Assembly: GCA_002508495.1 (NCBI GenBank)
Contig: DANA01000093.1
Span: 3,528-9,348 of the forward strand
Direction of reading: 5' to 3'
Length of the DNA: 5,821 nucleotides
From: Methanoregula sp. UBA276
GTDB taxonomy: Archaea; Halobacteriota; Methanomicrobia; Methanomicrobiales; Methanospirillaceae
The notes beneath the pieces are model-generated. The model worked only from the letters and a program-made list of their open reading frames with translations. It was not told the origin of the DNA and searched no databases. The translations under genes were made by a program, and so were the position numbers. Below, piece by piece: positions 1 to 5,168 of this stretch (within the stretch, counting starts at the first letter, position 1; the number at the start of each line of letters is the position of its first letter).

Positions 1-1520
1 TCCTTTACCGGAGCTGTGGTTGCAGTAGTACGGGGTGTCCAGGGTGCAGGAGTAGTCGTTGTCGGGGTCGGGTACGGTTCCGGCACCACGATATCCGCAG
101 AACGGATAACGTACCCGCCGAGATCGTACTCCAGGTAGATCGTATCGCCAGCCTGTGCATTCACATCAGATGGATCGAACTGGTAGCGGAACTCATTGAG
201 ATTGTCACCAACGGTATCAGCTACGGGGATTACCTTTTTCTTTGTGGCTGCGGGGTTGACGATACTAGCACCGTTCCGGATGGTGAGTTTCTCCGGCCAT
301 TCGTCCTTGTTCCCGTAAAAGATGATCTCACCGTCAAGGTAATACAGGGTAGTCGGGCCGGTCGTGGTGACGACCTGATCGGTCTTGATGGATCCAAAAA
401 CCTTGAACCGCGGCAGGAACCGGTCAAGGACCGCTGCGCTCCCCCGTATTGCCGTGGGGATGAGGATCATCTTCTGGTCATGGAGAACGTTATCATCAAG
501 CGCAGGGTTGCCTGACAGGAAATTGGGCATGGCCCGGTCATCCAAAAACAAATCCCACGCTGACATGTATCGCGCCACGCGGTAATCGAACCCGTCAACA
601 GTCCCGTGAATATACCCGTCATTTGAAGCGGACTTTGAAAGGTCAGGTTGCGAATACAGGTGGTTGGTGTCCTGCGAAATGAAGTTGCGATTCGTAAACC
701 GCGCCATATCCTTCATCATTGCAGGAAGGTTCTGGTTATAGTTCAGGTTGGCCGGCGTATAGACCGCATAAGTCCGGACGGTCCCCCCGTTTGTTGTCTC
801 CTCGTACGGGTCGATATCCCATTTGACGGTAACACCCATTTTCGTCGCTTCGATGCCGTGGCCGTCATTCCTGACATGGGCAGGAACCGTCATATCGGAG
901 ATGAGGTGCATGGTCTCGCCAACAGCCCGCCAGGCCTTGCCGTAATATTCATTGTTCCGGTCATCGGAAAGCAGCGCTTTGGTGAAATACATCTTGCCGT
1001 ACGGGTAGGAGTACAGGTTCGCATTCGACTTGTCAAAAGCCCATTCAACAGCGGATATATGAGGGAAGTCAGCTTCCCCGTACACTCCTGCGTAATTGAA
1101 ATGGGCAAAGAAGAGCCCCAGCGTTTCGGCAAAAAATTCGTGATCGGTCAGGTATGCCGCATTCGGCTTTGTGGGATCATAAAAGTGTCGCATTCCCTGG
1201 TATAACTCCGGCTCATCCGCGCTGAACCCGCCATCGATGATCCATAAGGCAAGGGTTTTTTCCCCGGGTTCAGCGATGGTAAACTCTCCCGGAAGCCAGC
1301 TGACCCCCTTTTCTTTTGGCCAGTCAATGCCGTTACAGCTTTCACCATCGAGCGTTGTTTCCGACAAGTACAAATCATCAGGCATGATTTTTGTCTTGAA
1401 ATGATTCAGCGCCAGTTCATTGATGGTCGGGTGCGCATAGAGATTGCCATAAGCGGAAACCGGCAGGACGAGCACGAAAAGCAAAAGGGCAAACCAGAGT
1501 AGTCGCAGTACTTTGTTCAT
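1..1520 (-). CDS. secreted protein with zinc-dependent phospholipase C / S1-P1 nuclease-like domain (3' end cut by window edge)
   Basis: The frame is open from ATG 1520 to base 1 (506 codons seen, no stop), so the C-terminus lies outside the window. Residues 1-23 form a signal peptide (positively charged N-end, Leu/Val core, VSA before Tyr24). The body resembles the zinc-dependent phospholipase C/P1 nuclease fold: early His30, then HFYDP at 112-116, then H205-x3-D209-x5-H215 inside GETMHLISDMTVPAHVRND. That spacing matches the His118/Asp122/His128 zinc ligands of Bacillus cereus PLC. His221 and Glu224 may complete the metal site. After about residue 370 there is a probable beta-rich region, then from about 480 a Thr/Pro-rich stalk typical of archaeal surface proteins. 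The start has a strong SD (GGAGG, 6-nt spacing) and overlaps the stop of the upstream gene. By family, the reaction would be hydrolysis of phosphodiesters in phospholipids or nucleic acids outside the cell. The substrate is unknown. Confidence 0.82.
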   Translation of the reverse strand, partial: MNKVLRLLWFALLLFVLVLPVSAYGNLYAHPTINELALNHFKTKIMPDDLYLSETTLDGESCNGIDWPKEKGVSWLPGEFTIAEPGEKTLALWIIDGGFSADEPELYQGMRHFYDPTKPNAAYLTDHEFFAETLGLFFAHFNYAGVYGEADFPHISAVEWAFDKSNANLYSYPYGKMYFTKALLSDDRNNEYYGKAWRAVGETMHLISDMTVPAHVRNDGHGIEATKMGVTVKWDIDPYEETTNGGTVRTYAVYTPANLNYNQNLPAMMKDMARFTNRNFISQDTNHLYSQPDLSKSASNDGYIHGTVDGFDYRVARYMSAWDLFLDDRAMPNFLSGNPALDDNVLHDQKMILIPTAIRGSAAVLDRFLPRFKVFGSIKTDQVVTTTGPTTLYYLDGEIIFYGNKDEWPEKLTIRNGASIVNPAATKKKVIPVADTVGDNLNEFRYQFDPSDVNAQAGDTIYLEYDLGGYVIRSADIVVPEPYPTPTTTTPAPWTPRTTATTAPVK

Positions 1521-2437
1521 TATAATCCTCCAATAAGCCATTTTTCCCCTTCGAGTGATGTATGAAAACCGAAGGTTGTTCCATCAGTATTTGTCTCATA
1601 AAAGATGACCCCGACTGCCGGTTTTTTCACCTTTGCATTCCGTAAGGCCGTTGCCAGCTTTGTAGCACCGCTGCCCGTGAAGACGGGGGTCCCGCCCAGG
1701 CGTTTGAGTTCCTGTGACTCAAGCATTGCCGAGAATGCCGCAATGTCCCCGGCCTCAAGGGCCGCTGCCGCATCGTTCAGGACCTGCCTGCTGGCTTTCT
1801 CGCTTTGCTGAAGGAGGGCCGGGTCTTCCCCGGTCGGTACGATGGCTCCGGTGGAACCTCCACCCCCGCCCGGGGGTGGCGGGGGTGACTCTGGCAAGAG
1901 CAGGACAACACCAACAAGCAGAATGAGGACAATCACGACACCAGCAATGATCTTCCCGAAGGGGAGACCCCCGGTCTTTACGGGTGCCGGTTGCACCGGC
2001 TGATAGGGCGGGGATGGCGCTGCCGGCGGAACAACCGTTTGGATGGCTGCCTGCTGCGCAGGCGCGGCGGAGGTAAACGGCAGCCCGCAGACCCCGCAGA
2101 ACTTCTCTTCCGGACCAATCGGGTCGCCGCACCGGGGACACAGCGGCATATCAGCGATCACCGCACCGCATTGATTGCAGAACTTCGCATCGCGGTCTAT
2201 CAGGGCCCGGCACTGGTGGCAGAACTTCATCTTTCCTCCGGCAGGAGCCCCTGCCACAGCATCGACCGGTGCCCCGCAGGCATTGCAGAACCGCTGCGAT
2301 GCAGACACCGTGGCACTGCAACGGGGGCAGGTACGTTCTTTGGGGAATTCTTTTCCGCAGCCGGTGCAGAACCGGCAGTCAGGCCGGTTCGCAGTCCCAC
2401 ATGCAGGACAGGTTTTTTGGGTCTGTTCGGGAGTCAT
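1520..2437 (-). CDS. membrane protein with four N-terminal zinc ribbons and an external C-terminal domain
   Basis: This is a complete 305-residue protein. Four tandem zinc ribbons occupy about residues 10-117, each a pair of CxxC knuckles: C10/C13 with C24/C27, C37/C40 with C51/C54, C73/C76 with C87/C90, and C100/C103 with C114/C117. A Pro/Ala/Gln-rich linker follows, then one transmembrane helix (about 163-181), a Pro5-Gly5 hinge (185-194), and a C-terminal domain of about 105 residues. Part of that domain reads like the 'ALEAGDIAAF' helix common in small extracytoplasmic domains; I cannot name its family. By the usual logic of such proteins, the ribbons are cytoplasmic and may bind protein or nucleic acid, with the C-terminus outside. 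The start at 2437 is supported by GGGTGA 6 nt upstream. It probably forms an operon with the coupled PLC-like gene and perhaps with the 110-residue gene 103 bp upstream. Specific function is unknown. Confidence 0.88.
   Translation of the reverse strand: MTPEQTQKTCPACGTANRPDCRFCTGCGKEFPKERTCPRCSATVSASQRFCNACGAPVDAVAGAPAGGKMKFCHQCRALIDRDAKFCNQCGAVIADMPLCPRCGDPIGPEEKFCGVCGLPFTSAAPAQQAAIQTVVPPAAPSPPYQPVQPAPVKTGGLPFGKIIAGVVIVLILLVGVVLLLPESPPPPPGGGGGSTGAIVPTGEDPALLQQSEKASRQVLNDAAAALEAGDIAAFSAMLESQELKRLGGTPVFTGSGATKLATALRNAKVKKPAVGVIFYETNTDGTTFGFHTSLEGEKWLIGGL
1527..1531 (-). promoter_or_regulatory. Shine-Dalgarno site for the PLC-like gene, inside the preceding gene
   Basis: GGAGG lies 6 nt before ATG 1520 and sits within the last codons (Ile-Gly-Gly-Leu-stop) of the zinc-ribbon gene. 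The upstream stop and downstream start share one base (TAATG), which suggests translational coupling by termination-reinitiation. Confidence 0.8.
1860..1879. repeat. perfect 8-bp inverted repeat in the Pro5-Gly5 hinge coding region
   Basis: The arms CCACCCCC (1860-1867) and GGGGGTGG (1872-1879) are perfectly complementary around a 4-nt loop, GCCC. They encode most of the Pro5-Gly5 hinge just after the transmembrane helix, so codon choice for proline (CCC/CCA) and glycine (GGG/GGT/GGC) creates the hairpin. It may simply follow from a Pro-Gly block in a GC-rich gene, or it may slow the ribosome after the membrane helix has been made. Confidence 0.7.
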
Positions 2438-2540
2438 CGTTCTTCACCCGTATGGAATACCAGAGAACCGCAGGTCACCCAGGAGATTCTGCTTGTGGTA
2501 ACAAGAGTCTCGTGTTGCAGCATTTACTTCATCTCCATGG
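2438..2540. other. short intergenic spacer between the 110-residue gene and the zinc-ribbon gene
   Basis: This 103-bp spacer on the minus strand contains the SD of the zinc-ribbon gene. I see no convincing TATA box or T-tract in it, which favours read-through from the promoter upstream of the 110-residue gene. A 5-bp inverted repeat (CTTGT 2492-2496, ACAAG 2501-2505) is too small to interpret. Confidence 0.5.
2444..2449 (-). promoter_or_regulatory. Shine-Dalgarno site for the zinc-ribbon gene
   Basis: GGGTGA, an archaeal anti-SD match, ends 6 nt before ATG 2437. The spacing is the same as at two other genes in this window, and it fixes the start. Confidence 0.7.
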
Positions 2541-2873
2541 TCATCGTTGATTCCGGCCGCTCATATTCAGCGCGAAACCGGCAAGAACAACCATGCTTAT
2601 GATGGCGGCAACCGGAAGCAGGGGCGAAAGCCCGGTTGCCGGATCGCACCGCGGGAAATCGTCGCAGCCAAGCGTCATATTCTCGCTCTCGTTGAGGGCC
2701 GCCATCTCGCGCTCGTACTCTTCCTTGCTGATCGGTTCTAGAAGCCCGCTGGTCTTCATTTCTTCAGAGAGGTTCGGATCATACATCCGGTAATCTGCAG
2801 CAAAAACAGGGGGCATAGTATACACCAGGGCGCAGAGAACAAGGATCGTGAAGGGTAAGACACGAAGTCGCAT
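2541..2873 (-). CDS. small secreted or membrane-anchored protein, 110 residues, function unknown
   Basis: From ATG 2873 the protein starts with Arg-rich MRLR, a hydrophobic core and a plausible signal-peptidase site after PPVFA (residue 25). A short polar, acidic segment follows (about 26-83), with two N-glycosylation sequons (Asn61-Glu-Ser, Asn65-Met-Thr) and a Cys pair (C70, C76, in CDDFPRC) that could form a disulfide. A C-terminal hydrophobic helix (about 85-103) ends in a positively charged tail (GRNQR), as expected for a protein anchored with its loop outside. I recognise no family. A longer reading from ATG 2942 is unlikely, because the extra codons would run through the A/T-rich promoter element and bury the signal peptide. 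It is first in the minus-strand cluster with the zinc-ribbon and PLC-like genes. Confidence 0.72.
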   Translation of the reverse strand: MRLRVLPFTILVLCALVYTMPPVFAADYRMYDPNLSEEMKTSGLLEPISKEEYEREMAALNESENMTLGCDDFPRCDPATGLSPLLPVAAIISMVVLAGFALNMSGRNQR

Positions 2874-2898
2874 ACAACTACCCACTTTCCCAAACTCG

Positions 2899-2910
2899 TA
2901 TAAAAATATA
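2899..2910 (-). promoter_or_regulatory. TATA box for the minus-strand envelope cluster
   Basis: On the minus strand this reads TATATTTTTATA, flanked by GC-richer sequence. It is centred about 31 bp before ATG 2873. With archaeal spacing of roughly 25 bp from TATA to start site, transcription would begin near 2875-2880, giving a leaderless or nearly leaderless mRNA. This fits the lack of a good SD before that ATG. The plus-strand reading TATAAAAATATA could also serve sixA with a leader of about 100 nt. Confidence 0.6.
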
Positions 2911-3022
2911 CTTGTTGAAAAAAACGTGCACCCGTTCCACAAAGAAACCCCTTCAGAAGAACGCAGTCATCACCCGCTATCCGGAGAGGACAGGCCATAC
3001 CATAACCATTATCCACGATCAC

Positions 3023-3026
3023 GGAG
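3023..3026 (+). promoter_or_regulatory. Shine-Dalgarno site for sixA
   Basis: GGAG lies 10 nt before ATG 3037. It is modest, but it is the best match near the start that gives the correct RHG-containing N-terminus. Confidence 0.5.
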
Positions 3027-3036
3027 TAGTGCGACT

Positions 3037-3576
3037 ATGGACGTTTACATCCTGCGGCATGGGAAAGCAGAAGAGCACGAGCCGGGCGTAGCTGATGAAG
3101 GCCGGAAACTCACAAAAAAGGGCCGCAGGGAAGTTGCTGAAGTTGGCGGGTGGATTGCGGCACAGGGACTCACCTTCGACCGTATCGCAACCAGCCCGCT
3201 GGCCCGGGCCCACGAGACGGCAAAGATTGTTGCCGACGTTCTTGACCTCCAGAACCGGCTGGTGGTCTGGGACATGCTTGCACCGGGCGGAGAACCGGAT
3301 GCGATCTGTCATGAGCTGGACGATCACGCGGATGCAGGCGCATTCCTGCTTGTTGGCCACGAGCCACTCCTGTCATCCCTTATCGGCAGGATAATTGCGG
3401 GAAACAAGAGCGCTGGAATTATTATGACCAAAGGGGGTCTTGCGAAGATCCGGAATTTTTCCTTTCACGCCCAACCATCTGGCGAACTTCACTGGCTCAT
3501 CACGGCAAAACAGATGGCGGGAACAGGACAAAACGGAAAAAGAGAGGGTCCGGCCGACCATGTCTTCCTCCATTGA
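3037..3576 (+). CDS. sixA: phosphohistidine phosphatase SixA-type (histidine phosphatase superfamily)
   Basis: This is a complete 179-residue protein of the histidine phosphatase (phosphoglycerate mutase-like) superfamily, in the small SixA branch. The start MDVYILRHGKAE carries the catalytic R7-H8-G9 motif, with His8 as the phosphorylated nucleophile. TSPLARAHETA (52-62) supplies Arg57, a typical phosphate-binding Arg. LLVGHEP holds the second catalytic His108. The length fits SixA (about 160 residues) plus a polar, low-complexity tail of about 20 residues. SixA removes phosphate from phosphohistidine, in Escherichia coli from HPt or PTS proteins; the archaeal target is not evident here. The start at 3037 puts RHG at the usual position 7-9, whereas an upstream in-frame ATG at 2848 would translate the promoter region. 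The gene is divergent from the envelope cluster and convergent with the MBL-rhodanese gene. It ends with a double stop, TGATGA. Confidence 0.88.
   Translation: MDVYILRHGKAEEHEPGVADEGRKLTKKGRREVAEVGGWIAAQGLTFDRIATSPLARAHETAKIVADVLDLQNRLVVWDMLAPGGEPDAICHELDDHADAGAFLLVGHEPLLSSLIGRIIAGNKSAGIIMTKGGLAKIRNFSFHAQPSGELHWLITAKQMAGTGQNGKREGPADHVFLH
3529..3541 (-). terminator. possible T-tract terminator for the minus-strand MBL-rhodanese gene, inside the 3' end of sixA
   Basis: On the minus strand this reads TTTTTCCGTTTT, about 90-100 nt past stop 3631. It is the first T-rich stretch downstream of that gene, since the 54-bp convergent spacer has T-tracts only on the plus strand. If used, the two convergent mRNAs would overlap at their 3' ends. 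Confidence 0.3.
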
Positions 3577-3580
3577 TGAG

Positions 3581-3587
3581 TTTTTTT
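3581..3587 (+). terminator. oligo-T terminator after sixA
   Basis: A run of seven T begins 4 nt after the sixA stop codon. Archaeal RNA polymerase terminates on T-tracts without needing a hairpin, and I see no strong hairpin before this one. Confidence 0.6.
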
Positions 3588-3630
3588 CCGCAGCCCTGCC
3601 CGGCCCGTATTGTGCCCGTCAGTTCTGGCA

Positions 3631-4998
3631 TTATGGAACAAATCCTGCCCGACGATATGCTTCAAAACCCCCGGCCAGGTTGGAGACAAGAGAAAAACCA
3701 TGCATCTGAAGGATACTTACAGCAATACTGGCACGCGAACCCCCCCGGCACATCAGGATGTAATGCGTTGCCGGATCGAGTTCTTTGTGCCGGGTCCGAA
3801 GATCGTGCCAGGGGATAGGGACTGCGTGTTCTACCGGAGTTGCCTGTTGTTCTTCTGATGACCTGACATCGATGAGAATTGCTTTTCCCGCGCTGACCAG
3901 GGTATGTGCCTCATCGGCTGACATGACCGGAACACGCGCAACAGGAAGGCTTTGTATGGCCCAGGCGGGCATGCCCCCGTTGAGGAACCCGACAACATGA
4001 TCGAACCCGACGCGGTGGAGCTGGAGTGTGGCCTCAGGAACATCCTGCTCATGACCGGCAATAATCAGAATATCCTGATCCTGCGGCAGTACCCACCCGG
4101 CCTGCGTGGCAAAGTTCCCGGCAAGGTCAATGTTCCATGCTCCCGGTATATGAACCCCGGAAAAACAAGGATACCCGCGGACATCGAGAACCACCGTGTC
4201 CTTCTTGTCCACCCTCTCTTGGAACTGTTCCGGGCCAAGGGGAACCGGGGGGTCAAGGCTCTGCATCAGCTGCGGGCCACGCTGGTTGATCGCGGAGCAG
4301 CGGGTAAAATGATCGGGTGCGGCAGGCATTCCGGAAGTGAGTGCATGGATGAACGCATCACGGTCATGGATCTGCAGGGCGTAGTTGTATTTCCTCTCGT
4401 ACCCGATAGTGGTTGACCGTTTTGCCGTCATGGCCCGCCCGCAGAGCGAGCCCTTCCCATGAGCAGGATAGACCTCGCATTCATCCGGCAGGGCAAGGAT
4501 CTTGGTGTGCAGGTTCTCAAAGAGACGGGTTGCCAGCTCTTTTGCCCGGCCCGGGAAGAGATCGGGCCGGCCGACATCCCCGACAAAGAGCATGTCGCCC
4601 GAGAAGAGGGCGACCGGCGTGTCGCCCCGGGAGGTGTCGGTTGCAACATAGCAGCAGTGTTCAGGGGTATGCCCGGCAGTCTCGATGACCCGGAATTGGA
4701 TATCATCGATCCCGATCTCGTCCCCTTCCGCTACCGGGATGTGGGGATAGGAGCAGCCCGCAGCCTTGGGGGCTACGATCTCTGCTCCGGCAGCCTTGGC
4801 GAGATCAAGATGCCCGGAGATGAAGTCGGCGTGCAGGTGCGTCTCGAAAATGTGGGTGATCGAAACCCCCATCTTTCGGGCGTCACGGATATAACGGTCA
4901 ACATCGCGGGACGGGTCGATAACTGCACAGGACTTGTCTCCTATAACCAGATAGGAGCTTTGCGCGATCCCCGAAACGAAATACTGGCGGACAATCAT
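3631..4998 (-). CDS. metallo-beta-lactamase fold persulfide dioxygenase-like protein with two rhodanese domains (CstB-type)
   Basis: This is a complete 455-residue, probably cytoplasmic protein. Residues 1-245 are an MBL domain of the ETHE1/persulfide dioxygenase type: ETHLHADFISGH with H54, H56 and D58, GHTPEH with H110, SGDMLFVGDVGRPDL with D135, and PAHG with H180. By homology H54, H110 and D135 would hold the single iron; the H54-H110 interval equals that of human ETHE1 (His79-His135). Phe59 replaces the usual His of HxHxDH, as I recall for MBL-rhodanese fusions. The first rhodanese domain (about 255-347) lacks a catalytic Cys in its loop (near IAGHEQ). The second (about 358-455) has it: C417 in CRGGSR. 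This MBL, dead rhodanese, active rhodanese order is that of staphylococcal CstB, which oxidises persulfide to sulfite with O2 and transfers sulfane sulfur to give thiosulfate. Start: AGGTGA lies 6 nt upstream. Divergent from msrA. Confidence 0.9.
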   Translation of the reverse strand: MIVRQYFVSGIAQSSYLVIGDKSCAVIDPSRDVDRYIRDARKMGVSITHIFETHLHADFISGHLDLAKAAGAEIVAPKAAGCSYPHIPVAEGDEIGIDDIQFRVIETAGHTPEHCCYVATDTSRGDTPVALFSGDMLFVGDVGRPDLFPGRAKELATRLFENLHTKILALPDECEVYPAHGKGSLCGRAMTAKRSTTIGYERKYNYALQIHDRDAFIHALTSGMPAAPDHFTRCSAINQRGPQLMQSLDPPVPLGPEQFQERVDKKDTVVLDVRGYPCFSGVHIPGAWNIDLAGNFATQAGWVLPQDQDILIIAGHEQDVPEATLQLHRVGFDHVVGFLNGGMPAWAIQSLPVARVPVMSADEAHTLVSAGKAILIDVRSSEEQQATPVEHAVPIPWHDLRTRHKELDPATHYILMCRGGSRASIAVSILQMHGFSLVSNLAGGFEAYRRAGFVP

Positions 4999-5004
4999 GC
5001 GTGC

Positions 5005-5010
5005 TCACCT
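5005..5010 (-). promoter_or_regulatory. Shine-Dalgarno site for the MBL-rhodanese gene
   Basis: AGGTGA, a strong match to the archaeal anti-SD, ends 6 nt before ATG 4998 and fixes the start. Confidence 0.75.
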
Positions 5011-5087
5011 GTGTATCTGGCAAGAAAGATAATGAGGGTTGCGGCGCGGTTGTGCGGATACAGCGAACAAAAGACCGCATTTCCTCC

Positions 5088-5143
5088 GGCAATCACCTGA
5101 CGGGATTGCCCGGGTTTATAACGCCCCGCAAGCAGGCAATCCC
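5088..5143. repeat. three GGCAATC copies (one inverted) around the msrA promoter: putative operator or hairpin
   Basis: GGCAATC occurs at 5088-5094 and 5135-5141, and inverted (GATTGCC) at 5104-5110. The second and third copies form a perfect 9-bp inverted repeat, GGGATTGCC (5102-5110) with GGCAATCCC (5135-5143), which extends to 11 of 12 bases (5099-5110 with 5135-5146). The spacer adds CGGG (5111-5114) complementary to CCCG (5125-5128), placing TTTATAA in the loop. The first and inverted copies form a second, alternative 7-bp hairpin. Centres are 16 and 31 bp apart. This looks like a regulator binding array over a divergent promoter, or a terminator-like RNA fold, since TTCTTCTTTTT follows directly. 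Confidence 0.6.
5115..5121 (+). promoter_or_regulatory. TATA box for msrA, possibly shared with the divergent gene
   Basis: TTTATAA stands in GC-rich surroundings. Archaeal spacing predicts an msrA start site near 5143-5147, about 22-26 nt before ATG 5169. Its core TTATAA is palindromic, so it could also drive the minus-strand MBL-rhodanese gene, with a leader of about 95 nt. It lies between two inverted GGCAATC copies, an ideal place for repression. Confidence 0.55.
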
Positions 5144-5168
5144 TTCTTCTTTTTAGGCAGCCAGAGCG

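Noticed and set aside
648..1205. Plus-strand open frame of 185 codons
   Set aside because: It is antisense to the PLC-like gene, whose frame has family motifs, a signal peptide and an SD. The plus-strand product shows no recognisable motif.
2484..2510. Bulged inverted repeat around CTTGT...ACAAG
   Set aside because: Only a 5-bp core is perfect, and the extension needs a wobble pair and a 3-nt bulge. It is likely chance.
1991..2602. Plus-strand open frame of 203 codons
   Set aside because: It is the mirror of the zinc-ribbon gene, and its Cys- and Arg-rich composition comes from reading CxxC codons backwards.
2874..2942. N-terminal extension of the 110-residue protein to ATG 2942
   Set aside because: It would bury the signal peptide and read through the TATA box.
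2848..3036. N-terminal extension of sixA to ATG 2848
   Set aside because: It would translate through the TATA element and the divergent promoter, and would push RHG away from the N-terminus, where the family has it.
4160..4260. The Cys-less first rhodanese domain as a sign of gene decay
   Set aside because: A catalytically dead middle rhodanese is normal for the CstB-type architecture, and the frame is intact.
4459..5100. Plus-strand open frame of 213 codons
   Set aside because: It lies opposite the MBL-rhodanese gene, which has a complete set of active-site motifs. No motif of its own.
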